Shown: in pieces, positions 55,554 through 63,299 of the stretch
Layout of the letters: every line of letters starts with the position of its first letter
Numbering within the stretch: the first letter of the stretch is position 1
Origin: Haloechinothrix aidingensis
GTDB taxonomy: Bacteria > Actinomycetota > Actinomycetes > Mycobacteriales > Pseudonocardiaceae
Reading direction: 5' to 3'
NCBI RefSeq assembly: GCF_013450155.1
Contig: NZ_JACCKD010000001.1
Location: 372,001 to 436,000, forward strand
Length of the DNA stretch: 64,000 bases
Position numbers and translations under genes: made by a program
The notes under the pieces: generated by a model
The model's input: only the letters and a program-made list of their open reading frames with translations
Database searches by the model: none
What the model was told of the DNA's origin: nothing

Positions 55554-56252
55554 ATGCTCGCAGTCGTGAAACCTCGGGTACTTGTGGTCGACGACGAGTT
55601 GGGAGTCCGCAAGGCGCTGCAACGCGGGCTCGGTGCGGAGGGCATGGACGTCACGGTGGCCGCGGACGGGGAGAATGCGCTCCGCCTCGCGCGGACCGGC
55701 TCGTTCGACGCCGTGCTGCTCGACATCATGATCCCCGGGCTGTCCGGGTACCGGGTCCTGCAGCAGCTCCGCGCGGAAGGGGTGCGCACGCCGGTGCTTC
55801 TCGTCTCGGCGAAGGACGGTGAGATCGACCAGGCCGACGGGCTCGATCTGGGGGCGGACGGGTACCTGGTGAAGCCGTTCTCCTTCGTGGTGCTCGTCGC
55901 CCAGCTGCGCGCCGTGATGCGCAGGTCGAGCGCCACCTCGGGACGTGGTTCGCTGCGCATCGGCGGGTTGCTCGTGGACAGGGACGCACGCGAGGTTCGC
56001 TGGCACGACACGCCGGTCACGCTGAGCCCGCGCGAGTTCGCGCTGCTCGAAGTGCTCGCATGCCGGCCGGGGGCCGTGCTCACCAAGGATGAACTGCTCA
56101 CCGAGGTGTGGGGCGACGAGCAGGCGGCGAGCCGCAACGTCGTGGAGGTCTACGTCGGTTACCTGCGGCGCAAGCTTGAGGCAGTGGGCGCCGCGGACGT
56201 CGTGCGGACCGTACGCGGGCACGGGTACCAGGTCGGCAACGGTGAGTTGTGA
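55554..56252 (+). CDS. OmpR-family response regulator
   Basis: A 232-residue regulator. The receiver has VLVVDDELGVRKALQRG, the phospho-acceptor in AVLLDIMIPGLSGY, and LVSAKDGEIDQADG with GADGYLVKPFSFVVLV. The DNA-binding domain carries TLSPREFALLEVLACRPGAV and NVVEVYVGYLRRKLE. ATG 55554 has GAAGGGGG upstream; a GTG at 55527 is possible. Paired CTGAGA repeats lie just upstream. The kinase follows after 3 bp. Confidence 0.92.
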   Translation: MLAVVKPRVLVVDDELGVRKALQRGLGAEGMDVTVAADGENALRLARTGSFDAVLLDIMIPGLSGYRVLQQLRAEGVRTPVLLVSAKDGEIDQADGLDLGADGYLVKPFSFVVLVAQLRAVMRRSSATSGRGSLRIGGLLVDRDAREVRWHDTPVTLSPREFALLEVLACRPGAVLTKDELLTEVWGDEQAASRNVVEVYVGYLRRKLEAVGAADVVRTVRGHGYQVGNGEL

Positions 56253-56255
56253 CCG

Positions 56256-57587
56256 ATGCGCAGCCTGCCCGCCCTGTGGTCGCGCCGTTCGTTGCGGTTC
56301 CGCATCACCATGCTGGCGACTGTGGTGACCCTCGCCGTCCTGCTCGTACTCGCCGGTCTCGGCGGGCGGCTGCTCGGGCCGCTGCTCACGAAGTCCGTCG
56401 ACGAGGAGCTGGCCGTGGCGCGCGCGGCCGCCGTCGCCGAGGTGGAGAGCGGCGAGCCCGTCGACAACCCGCCGGGTTTGCGTGTGCGCGTGCTGGACAC
56501 CGCGGGGCGGCCCACCGATGGCGGGCGGGCGGCCGCGCTCGACGCACCGGCCGTGCGCACCCTCAAGAGCGGGCTCCCCGTGAGCGTGGCCGGGGATCCG
56601 CCCGTGCGCTGGCACGGCACCGTAGCCACCGCCCCCGACGGCGCGCAGCGGCTGGTGGTGGCCGGTACGGGTCTCGTCGGGTTCGCCGCTGTCGTGCACG
56701 ACGCGTCGCGCTGGCTGCTCGGCATTGCGGGGCTGGGCGCCGTGACAGCCGGCCTGACGACGTGGTTCGCGGTCGGGTCCGCGCTGCGGCCGGTGAGCCG
56801 GATGCGCCGCGCGCTGCGCAGGCTCGGTCCCGAGGAGCGGCTACCGCTGCCGCCCTCCGAGGACGAGTTGCGGGCGCTGGCCGACGAGTTCAACGGGTTG
56901 CTCGCGCGCCAGCGCGAGGCCACGGACAAGCTACGGCGGTTCACCGGGGACGCCGCGCACGAGCTGCGCTCGCCGGTGACATCCATCCGGGCGCAGGCCG
57001 AGGTCGCCGTCGCGAACCCGGATCCCGACACCAGCCACGACGTACTCACCGATGTGCTCACCGAGTCCGAGCGGCTGAGTGCGTTGCTCGACGGGCTGCT
57101 CGCGCTCGCCAGGTCCGATGCCGGGGAGCGGCCCGCGGCCACCCCCGTGGAGCTGGTGAGCGAGTCCCGGGCCGCGGTACGGCGCTGCTCGGCGGAGTCG
57201 CTGCTGGTGCGGGTCAGCGCGCCGGGCGGTGAGGTCTGGGCGGCTGCGACCCACTCCGAGGTCGAGCTGGTACTGGACAACCTGCTGCGCAACGCGTGCG
57301 GGCATGCGCACGCGCAGGTCGTGCTGTCGGTGCTCGGCGCAGGGTCGTGGGCGCGGGTGGTCGTCGACGACGACGGGCCCGGCATCCCCGCCGAGCATCG
57401 CGAGCGGGTGTTCGACAGGTTCTACCGGGTGACGGACGATCGCGCCCGCACATCGGGCGGGTCGGGGCTCGGTCTCGCGCTGGTCGCCGAGCTCGTTCGC
57501 CGCCGAGGGGGCAGGGTGGCGACCGGTGACTCCCCGGACGGTGGTGCGCGCTTCGTGGTCGTCTGGCAGGCGGCGGAGGCAGTGTGA
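56256..57587 (+). CDS. Sensor histidine kinase
   Basis: A 443-residue kinase: membrane helix at about residues 15-37, a periplasmic loop of about 90 residues, a second helix and HAMP, then the H-box DAAHELRSPVTSIRAQAEVA, N-box ELVLDNLLRNACGHA, G1 VVDDDGPGIPAEH and G2 GGSGLGLALVAELV. It forms an operon with the preceding regulator and is divergent from the LolA-like/ABC operon, a frequent arrangement for envelope-antibiotic sensing (inference). Confidence 0.92.
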   Translation: MRSLPALWSRRSLRFRITMLATVVTLAVLLVLAGLGGRLLGPLLTKSVDEELAVARAAAVAEVESGEPVDNPPGLRVRVLDTAGRPTDGGRAAALDAPAVRTLKSGLPVSVAGDPPVRWHGTVATAPDGAQRLVVAGTGLVGFAAVVHDASRWLLGIAGLGAVTAGLTTWFAVGSALRPVSRMRRALRRLGPEERLPLPPSEDELRALADEFNGLLARQREATDKLRRFTGDAAHELRSPVTSIRAQAEVAVANPDPDTSHDVLTDVLTESERLSALLDGLLALARSDAGERPAATPVELVSESRAAVRRCSAESLLVRVSAPGGEVWAAATHSEVELVLDNLLRNACGHAHAQVVLSVLGAGSWARVVVDDDGPGIPAEHRERVFDRFYRVTDDRARTSGGSGLGLALVAELVRRRGGRVATGDSPDGGARFVVVWQAAEAV

Positions 57588-57609
57588 CGGGCAAGTGCTG
57601 CCCGGCCGC

Positions 57610-58230
57610 CTACTCGAACGGTGCCGTGTCGCCCGCCCCGGTCCGGACGATCTCGACCTCGTTGTTGGAGAAGTCGATCACCGTGGTCGGCTCGGTACCG
57701 CAGTCGCCCGAGTCGAGGACCGCGTCCACCTGGTTGTCCAGGCGTTCCTTGATCTCCCAGCCGTTGGTCATCGGCTCCTCCTCGCCTGCCAGCAGCAGGG
57801 TGCTGGACAGCAGCGGCTCACCCAGCTCCTCGACCAGCGCCTGTGCCACCAGGTGCCCCGAGATCCGCACCCCGACCGTCTTCTTCTTCGGGTGCATCAG
57901 CCTGCGCGGCACCTCCTTGGTCGCGGGCAGGATGAAGGTGTAGCTGCCGGGGGTCGTCGCCTTGATGGCGCGGAAGACCGTGTTGTCCACGTGCGCGAAC
58001 TGGCCGAGCTGCGAGAAGTCCCTGCAGAGCAGCGTGAAGTGGTGCCGGTTGTCCAGCCGGCGGATGCTCCTGATCCGGTCGATCCCGTCACGGTTCCCGA
58101 GCTGCGTGCCGAGTGCGAAGCAGGAGTCGGTGGGGTAGGCGATCAGGCCGTCGTTGCGGACGGTGTCCACGGCGCGGCCGATGAAGCGCCGTTGCGGGTT
58201 CTCCGGGTGCACGGCGTAGTAGGTGGCCAT
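57610..58230 (-). CDS. YciO/Sua5-type L-threonylcarbamoyladenylate synthase family protein
   Basis: A 206-residue YrdC-fold protein with GLIAYPTDSCFALGTQLGNR, the RxLDNRHHFTLLCRD loop, FRAIKATTPGSYTFILPATK and KTVGVRISGHLVAQAL. This is the single-domain YciO form, and the canonical tRNA-modifying copy is usually elsewhere. ATG 58230 is chosen; ten residues upstream look non-coding. It converges with the histidine kinase. Confidence 0.87.
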   Translation of the reverse strand: MATYYAVHPENPQRRFIGRAVDTVRNDGLIAYPTDSCFALGTQLGNRDGIDRIRSIRRLDNRHHFTLLCRDFSQLGQFAHVDNTVFRAIKATTPGSYTFILPATKEVPRRLMHPKKKTVGVRISGHLVAQALVEELGEPLLSSTLLLAGEEEPMTNGWEIKERLDNQVDAVLDSGDCGTEPTTVIDFSNNEVEIVRTGAGDTAPFE

Positions 58231-58308
58231 GTGCCGAGGGTAGGACGACGGGGCAGGCACGGTCAGGTTGGGTGCACACGGTAACCGCGGGTGAGCGGCC
58301 GTGGTTGA

Positions 58309-58770
58309 TCAGACCACGCAGAACTCGTTGTCCTCGGGATCAAGCATCACCACGTGGTCCAGGTGGCCCTGGATGACGTGGTGTTCGTGCACATGGGCAC
58401 CTGCGGCGACCAGCTCGGTGACTTTGGCGTCGATCCGCTCTGTCCGCTCGTCGGTGTCGACGTGCCTGCCCCCGGACACCTTCAGATCGAGGTGCAGGCG
58501 GTTCTTCGCCTGCTTGCGCTCGGGAACCGTCAGAAACGAAATCGCCGGTTGTACGCCGGCCGGATCGCGGATGGCCGCTCCGTCGCTCCATTCATCCGGC
58601 GGTACGCCCTGATCGGCGAGGAAGGCCTCCCACGTCTCCCAGCCCTCGGGAGGAGGCGACCGCACATAACCCAACGCGAGGGCCCAGAATCGTGCCTGCG
58701 CGGTTGCGTCGGCGCAGTCGAACGTCATCCCGAGAGCAGTCGCAGCCGGTGCGTTGTCATTCGACGCCAT
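58309..58770 (-). CDS. VOC-family protein
   Basis: A 153-residue VOC protein: TALGMTFDCADATAQARFWA, the LALGYV turn, LHLDLKVSGGRHVDTDERTE and the end HVVMLDPEDNEFCVV. It belongs to the glyoxalase-like group in which the C-terminal DPEGNEFC motif carries the Glu metal ligand. Two further, broken VOC copies lie within 3 kb (58981 and 61315). Confidence 0.86.
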   Translation of the reverse strand: MASNDNAPAATALGMTFDCADATAQARFWALALGYVRSPPPEGWETWEAFLADQGVPPDEWSDGAAIRDPAGVQPAISFLTVPERKQAKNRLHLDLKVSGGRHVDTDERTERIDAKVTELVAAGAHVHEHHVIQGHLDHVVMLDPEDNEFCVV

Positions 58771-58980
58771 GGTGCCTGCCTATCGCCTGAGCTGTGATCC
58801 TGACGAGCACGCTATCCAGAGGGCCCGACAGTGGTTTCGATAGACCATCCGCTTGCGCAACGGATCACGAAGCGGCAGCGTCGGCAGAATCCGGCCGAGC
58901 GGACGCAGCGTCAAACTCGCCCAGTGACAGGGCCAGAACAGGCGTCAGAGCCGCGGGACTCCTCCTGCCAGACTGCTTCC

Positions 58981-59154
58981 GTGTTGAGCTTTGGTGTGAT
59001 TGCGCTGGGTGTGGAAAACGTTGATCGAGCAGCGGCATTCTGGTGCGAGGCGCTCGGCTACGAGAGCCGCATGGACGGCTTCGGCGGGTTCGGGACGGTG
59101 CTCGTCCCACCATTGGACGGTGCTCGTCCCACCATTGACAGGGAAATCCGCTAG
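58981..59154 (+). pseudogene. VOC-family gene fragment, N-terminal part only
   Basis: The frame from GTG 58981 gives IALGVENVDRAAAFWCEALG with YESRMDGFGGFGTVLVPP, a normal VOC start, and then hits a 22-bp tandem duplication (59094-59137) that shifts the frame; it stops at 59154. The rest of the VOC fold is absent downstream. It is a paralogue of the fragment at 61315. Confidence 0.72.
59094..59137 (+). repeat. Perfect 22-bp tandem duplication inside the VOC fragment
   Basis: The unit at 59094-59115 is repeated exactly at 59116-59137. As 22 is not a multiple of three, the duplication puts a frameshift in the VOC frame. It looks recent because the copies are identical. Confidence 0.9.
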
Positions 59155-59275
59155 GTGCCGCAGGGCGTCGGGCACATCCCGCAGATTCATCCGCTGATGG
59201 TGCCATTACGGCACCGAATGAGGTCTCGGGGCAATGTCAGCAAGCCGTTCCTCGTCCGGCTCGCCGGGTGACGTG

Positions 59276-59761
59276 TCATGTCCGGCGCAGGTGGTCCAGC
59301 GGGAGCGGGCTGGCTGGCTTGACCGCGCGCAGGGAGAAGTTGCTACGCACGTCTTCTACTCCGGGAAGGGTGAGCAAGGTGTCGAGTAGGAGCCGCTCGT
59401 AGGTCTGCAGGTCGGCGACGACCACCTCGAGTAGGAAATCTGCCACACCGGACACCAGGTGACATCCGATCACCTCGGGGATCGATGCGACCGCCTGCTC
59501 GATCTGGTCGGCGACTTCCCGGGAATGCCCGGACACCTTGATCTCGACGAACACGGTGAGCCCAAGCCCGACGGCGAACCGGTCGACCTCCGCGCGGTAG
59601 CCACTGATCACGCCGCTGCTTTCCATGCCGTGCACGCGGCGCAGGCACGGCGACGGAGACAGTCGTACGCGCTCGGCGAGGGTGGTGTTCGGCAACCGCC
59701 CCTCTCGTTGCAACTCGTCCAGAATCCGCCGATCAACACCGTCCAGTTCAGAACGTGCCAT
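59276..59761 (-). CDS. Lrp/AsnC-family regulator
   Basis: A 161-residue Lrp-type protein. The N-terminal HTH has LDGVDRRILDELQREGRLPN and ERVRLSPSPCLRRVHGMESS. The RAM ligand domain has LTVFVEIKVSGHSREVADQI, VIGCHLVSGVADFLLEVVV and the terminal strand. ATG 59761 has GGAG 6 bases upstream. It is divergent from an amino-acid exporter-like gene, which it probably controls in response to an amino acid. Confidence 0.9.
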   Translation of the reverse strand: MARSELDGVDRRILDELQREGRLPNTTLAERVRLSPSPCLRRVHGMESSGVISGYRAEVDRFAVGLGLTVFVEIKVSGHSREVADQIEQAVASIPEVIGCHLVSGVADFLLEVVVADLQTYERLLLDTLLTLPGVEDVRSNFSLRAVKPASPLPLDHLRRT

Positions 59762-59866
59762 TATTGACTCCAAAGTGAGATCGTTTGTGTTGATTATTGC
59801 TCTATCAGTCTATTTGGCGGCACGATTTGCCATCGCGTGCCCGGCCTAGTTTGTCATGGTGTCGGT

Positions 59867-61144
59867 ATGAGCAGCACGACGACCGAACATCAGTCGGCTC
59901 CCGATCGCGCGCGGTTGTCCCGGTGGCAAGCAGTACCGCTCGCGGTGGGCTCGGTGGCCGGTTCCGGCATCCTGTTCCTGCCATCCGCCGTGTACGCCGA
60001 GGTGGGGCGGAACAGCTTGCTCGTGTGGGCGCTGGCGACCGTGCTGTGCTTGCCGATGCTGCTGATGTTCCGGGACATGGTGCGCCTGTACCCGACCGGC
60101 GATGGCATTGAAGCTTTCATCAGCGCCGGCCTCGGTGTGGCGCTCGGCCGATGCGTCCCGATCCTGTTCGTGGCGCTGGTCGTCGTGGGCCTTCCCGGCG
60201 GTGCGCTTGTCGCGGGGCGGTACGCGATGCGAGCGCTCGGTGCTGGTCCCGGTGTTCAGATCGCGACCGCGGCCGGGGTGTTGCTCGCCGCGGTCGCGGT
60301 CAACGCTGCGGGCGCACGCGCGAATACGCGCGCGCAGCGCGCAAGCGCTGCGGCGCTGGTGGTGATGGCAGTGGTGCTGGTGTGCTCGGCGATACCTATC
60401 GCCGACGGCGCATCGCCGATCGCACCGCAGGTGGAGACCCTTGGACTGGTGGTGCCAGGGGTACTGCTCGCCTTCTGGGCGTTCGCAGGTTTCGAAAATC
60501 TGACCTTCCTGAGCAGGCAGTTCCGTGCACCGGACAGGGACTTCCTGCCGGTCAGTGTGATCGCGCTGAGCATCTACGGGCTGCTGACCGTGCTGCTGAC
60601 CGCGGCGATCGCGGTCAGCGTTCCCGCCCCGGCGGTGGACGGCATCACCGGGTTGCTGCAGCTCGCCGAGCACCTCCGGCCAAGACAACTCGTCGTCGCC
60701 GTGGTCACCGCGATCGCGGTCGGCGCGATGGTGCTCAATGCCGTGTCCTGGATCTGGGGCGTCAGCCAGCTCGTGGTCGGCGCGAGCCGCTCGGCGATTC
60801 TGCCTGCTGCGCTGGCGACCACGACGGGGCGCGGGGTACCGCGCCGCGCGCTCGGCCTGCTCACCGTGCTGTTTCTCGTGGTGGGAACAGTGCTCGCCGT
60901 GTTCCCCGCGTTGCTTGTCGACGCCCTCGCCGCGACCAGCGCGACCTTCGTGGTGCTGTACCTGCTCAGCATCGCCTCCTACGTTCGGCTGCGCGGCCCC
61001 ACCCTCCAATCAGTACTGAATCTGTTGGTCGGCGTCGTGCTCACGGCTTCCCTCACCGAGTCCGGCTGGCGGTCGCTGTACTGCATCGCCGTGCTCGCCG
61101 CCGCGCTCACCGTCTCGCTGCTCCAGGGACGGCGACACCGGTGA
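59867..61144 (+). CDS. APC-superfamily amino-acid exporter (YjeH-like)
   Basis: A 425-residue permease with about 12 helices, close in length to YjeH (418). It opens with WQAVPLAVGSVAGSGILFLP, the APC glycine-rich unwound helix, and contains VPGVLLAFWAFAGFENLTFL with SRQFRAPDRDFL. YjeH-type proteins export methionine and branched-chain amino acids. The divergent Lrp gene supports amino-acid-dependent control. Confidence 0.87.
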   Translation: MSSTTTEHQSAPDRARLSRWQAVPLAVGSVAGSGILFLPSAVYAEVGRNSLLVWALATVLCLPMLLMFRDMVRLYPTGDGIEAFISAGLGVALGRCVPILFVALVVVGLPGGALVAGRYAMRALGAGPGVQIATAAGVLLAAVAVNAAGARANTRAQRASAAALVVMAVVLVCSAIPIADGASPIAPQVETLGLVVPGVLLAFWAFAGFENLTFLSRQFRAPDRDFLPVSVIALSIYGLLTVLLTAAIAVSVPAPAVDGITGLLQLAEHLRPRQLVVAVVTAIAVGAMVLNAVSWIWGVSQLVVGASRSAILPAALATTTGRGVPRRALGLLTVLFLVVGTVLAVFPALLVDALAATSATFVVLYLLSIASYVRLRGPTLQSVLNLLVGVVLTASLTESGWRSLYCIAVLAAALTVSLLQGRRHR

Positions 61145-61314
61145 CCACGTGCGCGCCAGGGACACCCGGGGAACGACGGCACCCACGGCACTCCTTCCAT
61201 GGAGCAGCTGGGCGTCCGGTAACCGTTCCTTGAGTGGACAGCGTCAGCCTCAGGCTGGGGCACGGTACGAACCGAGCTCCTCCTCGAGTCGAATCGATCT
61301 TGATCCGCTGAGGG

Positions 61315-61689
61315 TTGGCACAAGACGAGTTCCCGGCGCGGCTGATCAACCACGACCCCGTCAACTTCCTGCCCGAAACGCTCGGGTACGAGAAGCGCAC
61401 AGACGGCTTCGGCGGGTTCGGGATGGTGCTCGTCCCACCATCGGGCGGTACGGGAACCAAGATCGCGCTGCACAAGAGCAACACGCCACCGCAGGAACAT
61501 CCGCGGTTGCACCTGGACCTGCACGTAGCCAGTGCGGCCGAGCAGAGGGCCGAGGCCGATCGTCTCGTCGCTCTCGGCGCCGCGCGAGTCGACTGGGATA
61601 TGTATCCGGAGGACCCGGACTTCGTCGTGCTCGCGGACCCGGACAGCAATCGCTTCTGCATCGTCGACCTCAGCCACGACCACGGCTGA
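61315..61689 (+). pseudogene. VOC-family gene with a lost N-terminus
   Basis: From about 61378 the translation is a good VOC protein: ETLGYEKRTDGFGGFGMVLV, HPRLHLDLHVASAAEQRAEA, WDMYPEDPDFVVLADPDSN and RFCIVDL. The first strand-helix, which should carry the first metal His, is replaced by an unrelated 20-codon stretch without an ATG (TTG 61315). It is a paralogue of the fragment at 58981: over about 60 bp the two are nearly identical in sequence. Confidence 0.68.
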
Positions 61690-61713
61690 GGTCGACGATG
61701 CAGAAGCGATTGC
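61646..61713. repeat. Perfect 30-bp inverted repeat with an 8-nt loop at the VOC 3' end
   Basis: Bases 61646-61675 are the exact reverse complement of 61684-61713. The left arm is the last coding stretch of the VOC gene (SNRFCIVDLS) and the right arm is an inverted copy of it containing the stop. It lies between convergent genes, so the RNA hairpin could end transcription on both strands; equally it is a fresh inverted duplication. Confidence 0.9.
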
Positions 61714-61730
61714 GATACACGGTGCGCGGG

Positions 61731-62630
61731 TCACGATGTAGCGCGGAACGTATCGAGCCTGCGCAGTTCGTCGTCGGACAGGCTCAGGTCGGCCGCGGCG
61801 AGGTTGGAACGTAGGTGGCGGACGCTGGTGGTCCCGGGGATCGGGACGACTGGCACGCCGTGTTCCTGCTGCCGGTGGTGCACCCAGGCAAGCGCAACCT
61901 GCCCGCTCGTGGCGTCGTGTGTGCTGGCGATCTCGCCGAGCGCCGTGTTCAGGCCGCTGGCTACCCGTCCATCGGCTGTGCTCGGGGGCCGGTGGAGGAG
62001 TCCATGACCGTTCGGGGAGTGGGCCACGACGGCCACTCCGAGGTCGGCCACGGTAGGAAGCAGTTCCTGCTCGATGTCGCGCTGCACCACTGACCACTGT
62101 TCCTGAAGCGCCGCGATCGGATGAACGGCGTGTGCGCGGCGGAGGTCCTTGGCGGTCACATTGGACAGTCCGAGGGCACGCACCTTTCCCTGGTCGACCA
62201 GTTCGGCCATGGCTCCGACGGTCTCCTCGATGGGGACCGTATCGCTGCGATGGTGCAGGTAGTAGAGGTCGATCACGTCGACACCGAGCCGTCGCAAGCT
62301 CGCCTCGCTCGCCTGCCGCACGTACGACGGGTCGGCCCGTACGTCGAACCCGCCAGCGAGCTCATCCCGCCATACCAACCCGAACTTGCTGGCCAGCAGC
62401 ACTTCATCACGGCGCTCTCGGATGGTCCTGCCGACCAGCTCTTCATTCTGGTAGGCATCCGCGGTGTCCACCATCGTGATGCCCGCATCAAGGGCGGCGT
62501 GGACTACGGCCACCGGGTCGCGGTCGGTGCCGTCGGCACTTCCATCGCGCAACCGCATCGCGCCGAATCCCTGACGGCCGAATGTATCCCGGCCCGCGGA
62601 CAGATCTGTTCCCGTCTCAGCTGTTGGCAT
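61731..62630 (-). CDS. Aldo/keto reductase
   Basis: A 299-residue AKR. The catalytic residues are seen as VDTADAYQNEELVG (Asp, Tyr), VLLASKFGL (Lys) and LYYLHHRSDTVP (His). The cofactor end PVVPIPGTTSVRHLRSNLAA is the NADPH 2'-phosphate pocket. ATG 62630 is 7 bp after a -10-like TAGGGT, so the message is probably leaderless. The promoter has MerR-type geometry (62638-62668). Confidence 0.9.
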   Translation of the reverse strand: MPTAETGTDLSAGRDTFGRQGFGAMRLRDGSADGTDRDPVAVVHAALDAGITMVDTADAYQNEELVGRTIRERRDEVLLASKFGLVWRDELAGGFDVRADPSYVRQASEASLRRLGVDVIDLYYLHHRSDTVPIEETVGAMAELVDQGKVRALGLSNVTAKDLRRAHAVHPIAALQEQWSVVQRDIEQELLPTVADLGVAVVAHSPNGHGLLHRPPSTADGRVASGLNTALGEIASTHDATSGQVALAWVHHRQQEHGVPVVPIPGTTSVRHLRSNLAAADLSLSDDELRRLDTFRATS

Positions 62631-62637
62631 GATCCGC

Positions 62638-62668
62638 ACCCTAGAGCCTCGACCGCGGTCGAGGTCCA
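62638..62668 (-). promoter_or_regulatory. MerR-type promoter with 19-bp spacer and 18-bp palindrome
   Basis: On the minus strand TGGACC, 19 bases, TAGGGT; the perfect palindrome CCTCGACCGCGGTCGAGG (62647-62664) fills the spacer. A 19-bp spacer with a dyad between the hexamers is the signature of MerR-family activation, and the dyad has the CCTC/GAGG ends of SoxR-like boxes. Confidence 0.65.
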
Positions 62669-62825
62669 GTCCATGGGGTGCCCGGCCTCCGCCGGCTCGA
62701 AATCGCCGAAGGACCCCGATGTGATGGCACAGATATGTGTCGATAAGGCGACAAATTGTCGCCGAGAACGGTTCGCATATCCAGCGATGCACACTGCACC
62801 CGGTTCGGATCGAATCGCGCCGCGT

Positions 62826-63299
62826 TCACGACCCGACCGCGAGCGATGCCACTGCTGCCATGGCTGATACGGATGCGGCCAGGGCGGAGAAGGATGCCGC
62901 CGCACCGTGGAATCCGGAGCATACGCGACGGATGAGGCTACTCCACGTCGACGCCCGGGCGGCCAGCCTGAACTTCTCCCATCTGTGCTGGCGTAGGTAG
63001 CACCCCACGAGGATCCCGTACGAGTTGTTGCGGCAGAAGTCTCCGTCGCGTGTCTTGGCGCAGCACCAGACTGGAGCCTGGAACAGCGTGTAGACGATCA
63101 CTAGCGCGGAAAGGATCGCGATTACCCCAGCCCCCATCTCCGTGCCGAACCAGGCGTAGCCGACGAACGCGAGTAGTAGATATCCCCAGGTTTGCGCGAG
63201 TTTGCGCTTGGTCGACGACGTTACCGTGGTGGTATGCGCATCGTCTCGCTGCTGCCGTCGACCACCGAGATCCTGTTCGCGCTCGGGCTCGGTGACCAT
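62826..63299 (-). CDS. Small membrane protein with a conserved Cys-rich loop, unknown
   Basis: Two hydrophobic helices (GYLLLAFVGYAWFG and VIAILSALVIVYTLFQAPVW), then CCAKTRDGDFCRNNSYG with ILVGCYLRQHRWEK, a motif with four Cys and two basic ends that I have seen in uncharacterised actinobacterial proteins, and an Ala-rich C-terminal helix. The start is uncertain: the only ATG before the first helix is at 63299, which overlaps the divergent gene by 66 bp; ATG 63137 would drop the first helix. The Cys set may bind a metal. Confidence 0.6.
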   Translation of the reverse strand: MVTEPEREQDLGGRRQQRDDAHTTTVTSSTKRKLAQTWGYLLLAFVGYAWFGTEMGAGVIAILSALVIVYTLFQAPVWCCAKTRDGDFCRNNSYGILVGCYLRQHRWEKFRLAARASTWSSLIRRVCSGFHGAAASFSALAASVSAMAAVASLAVGS

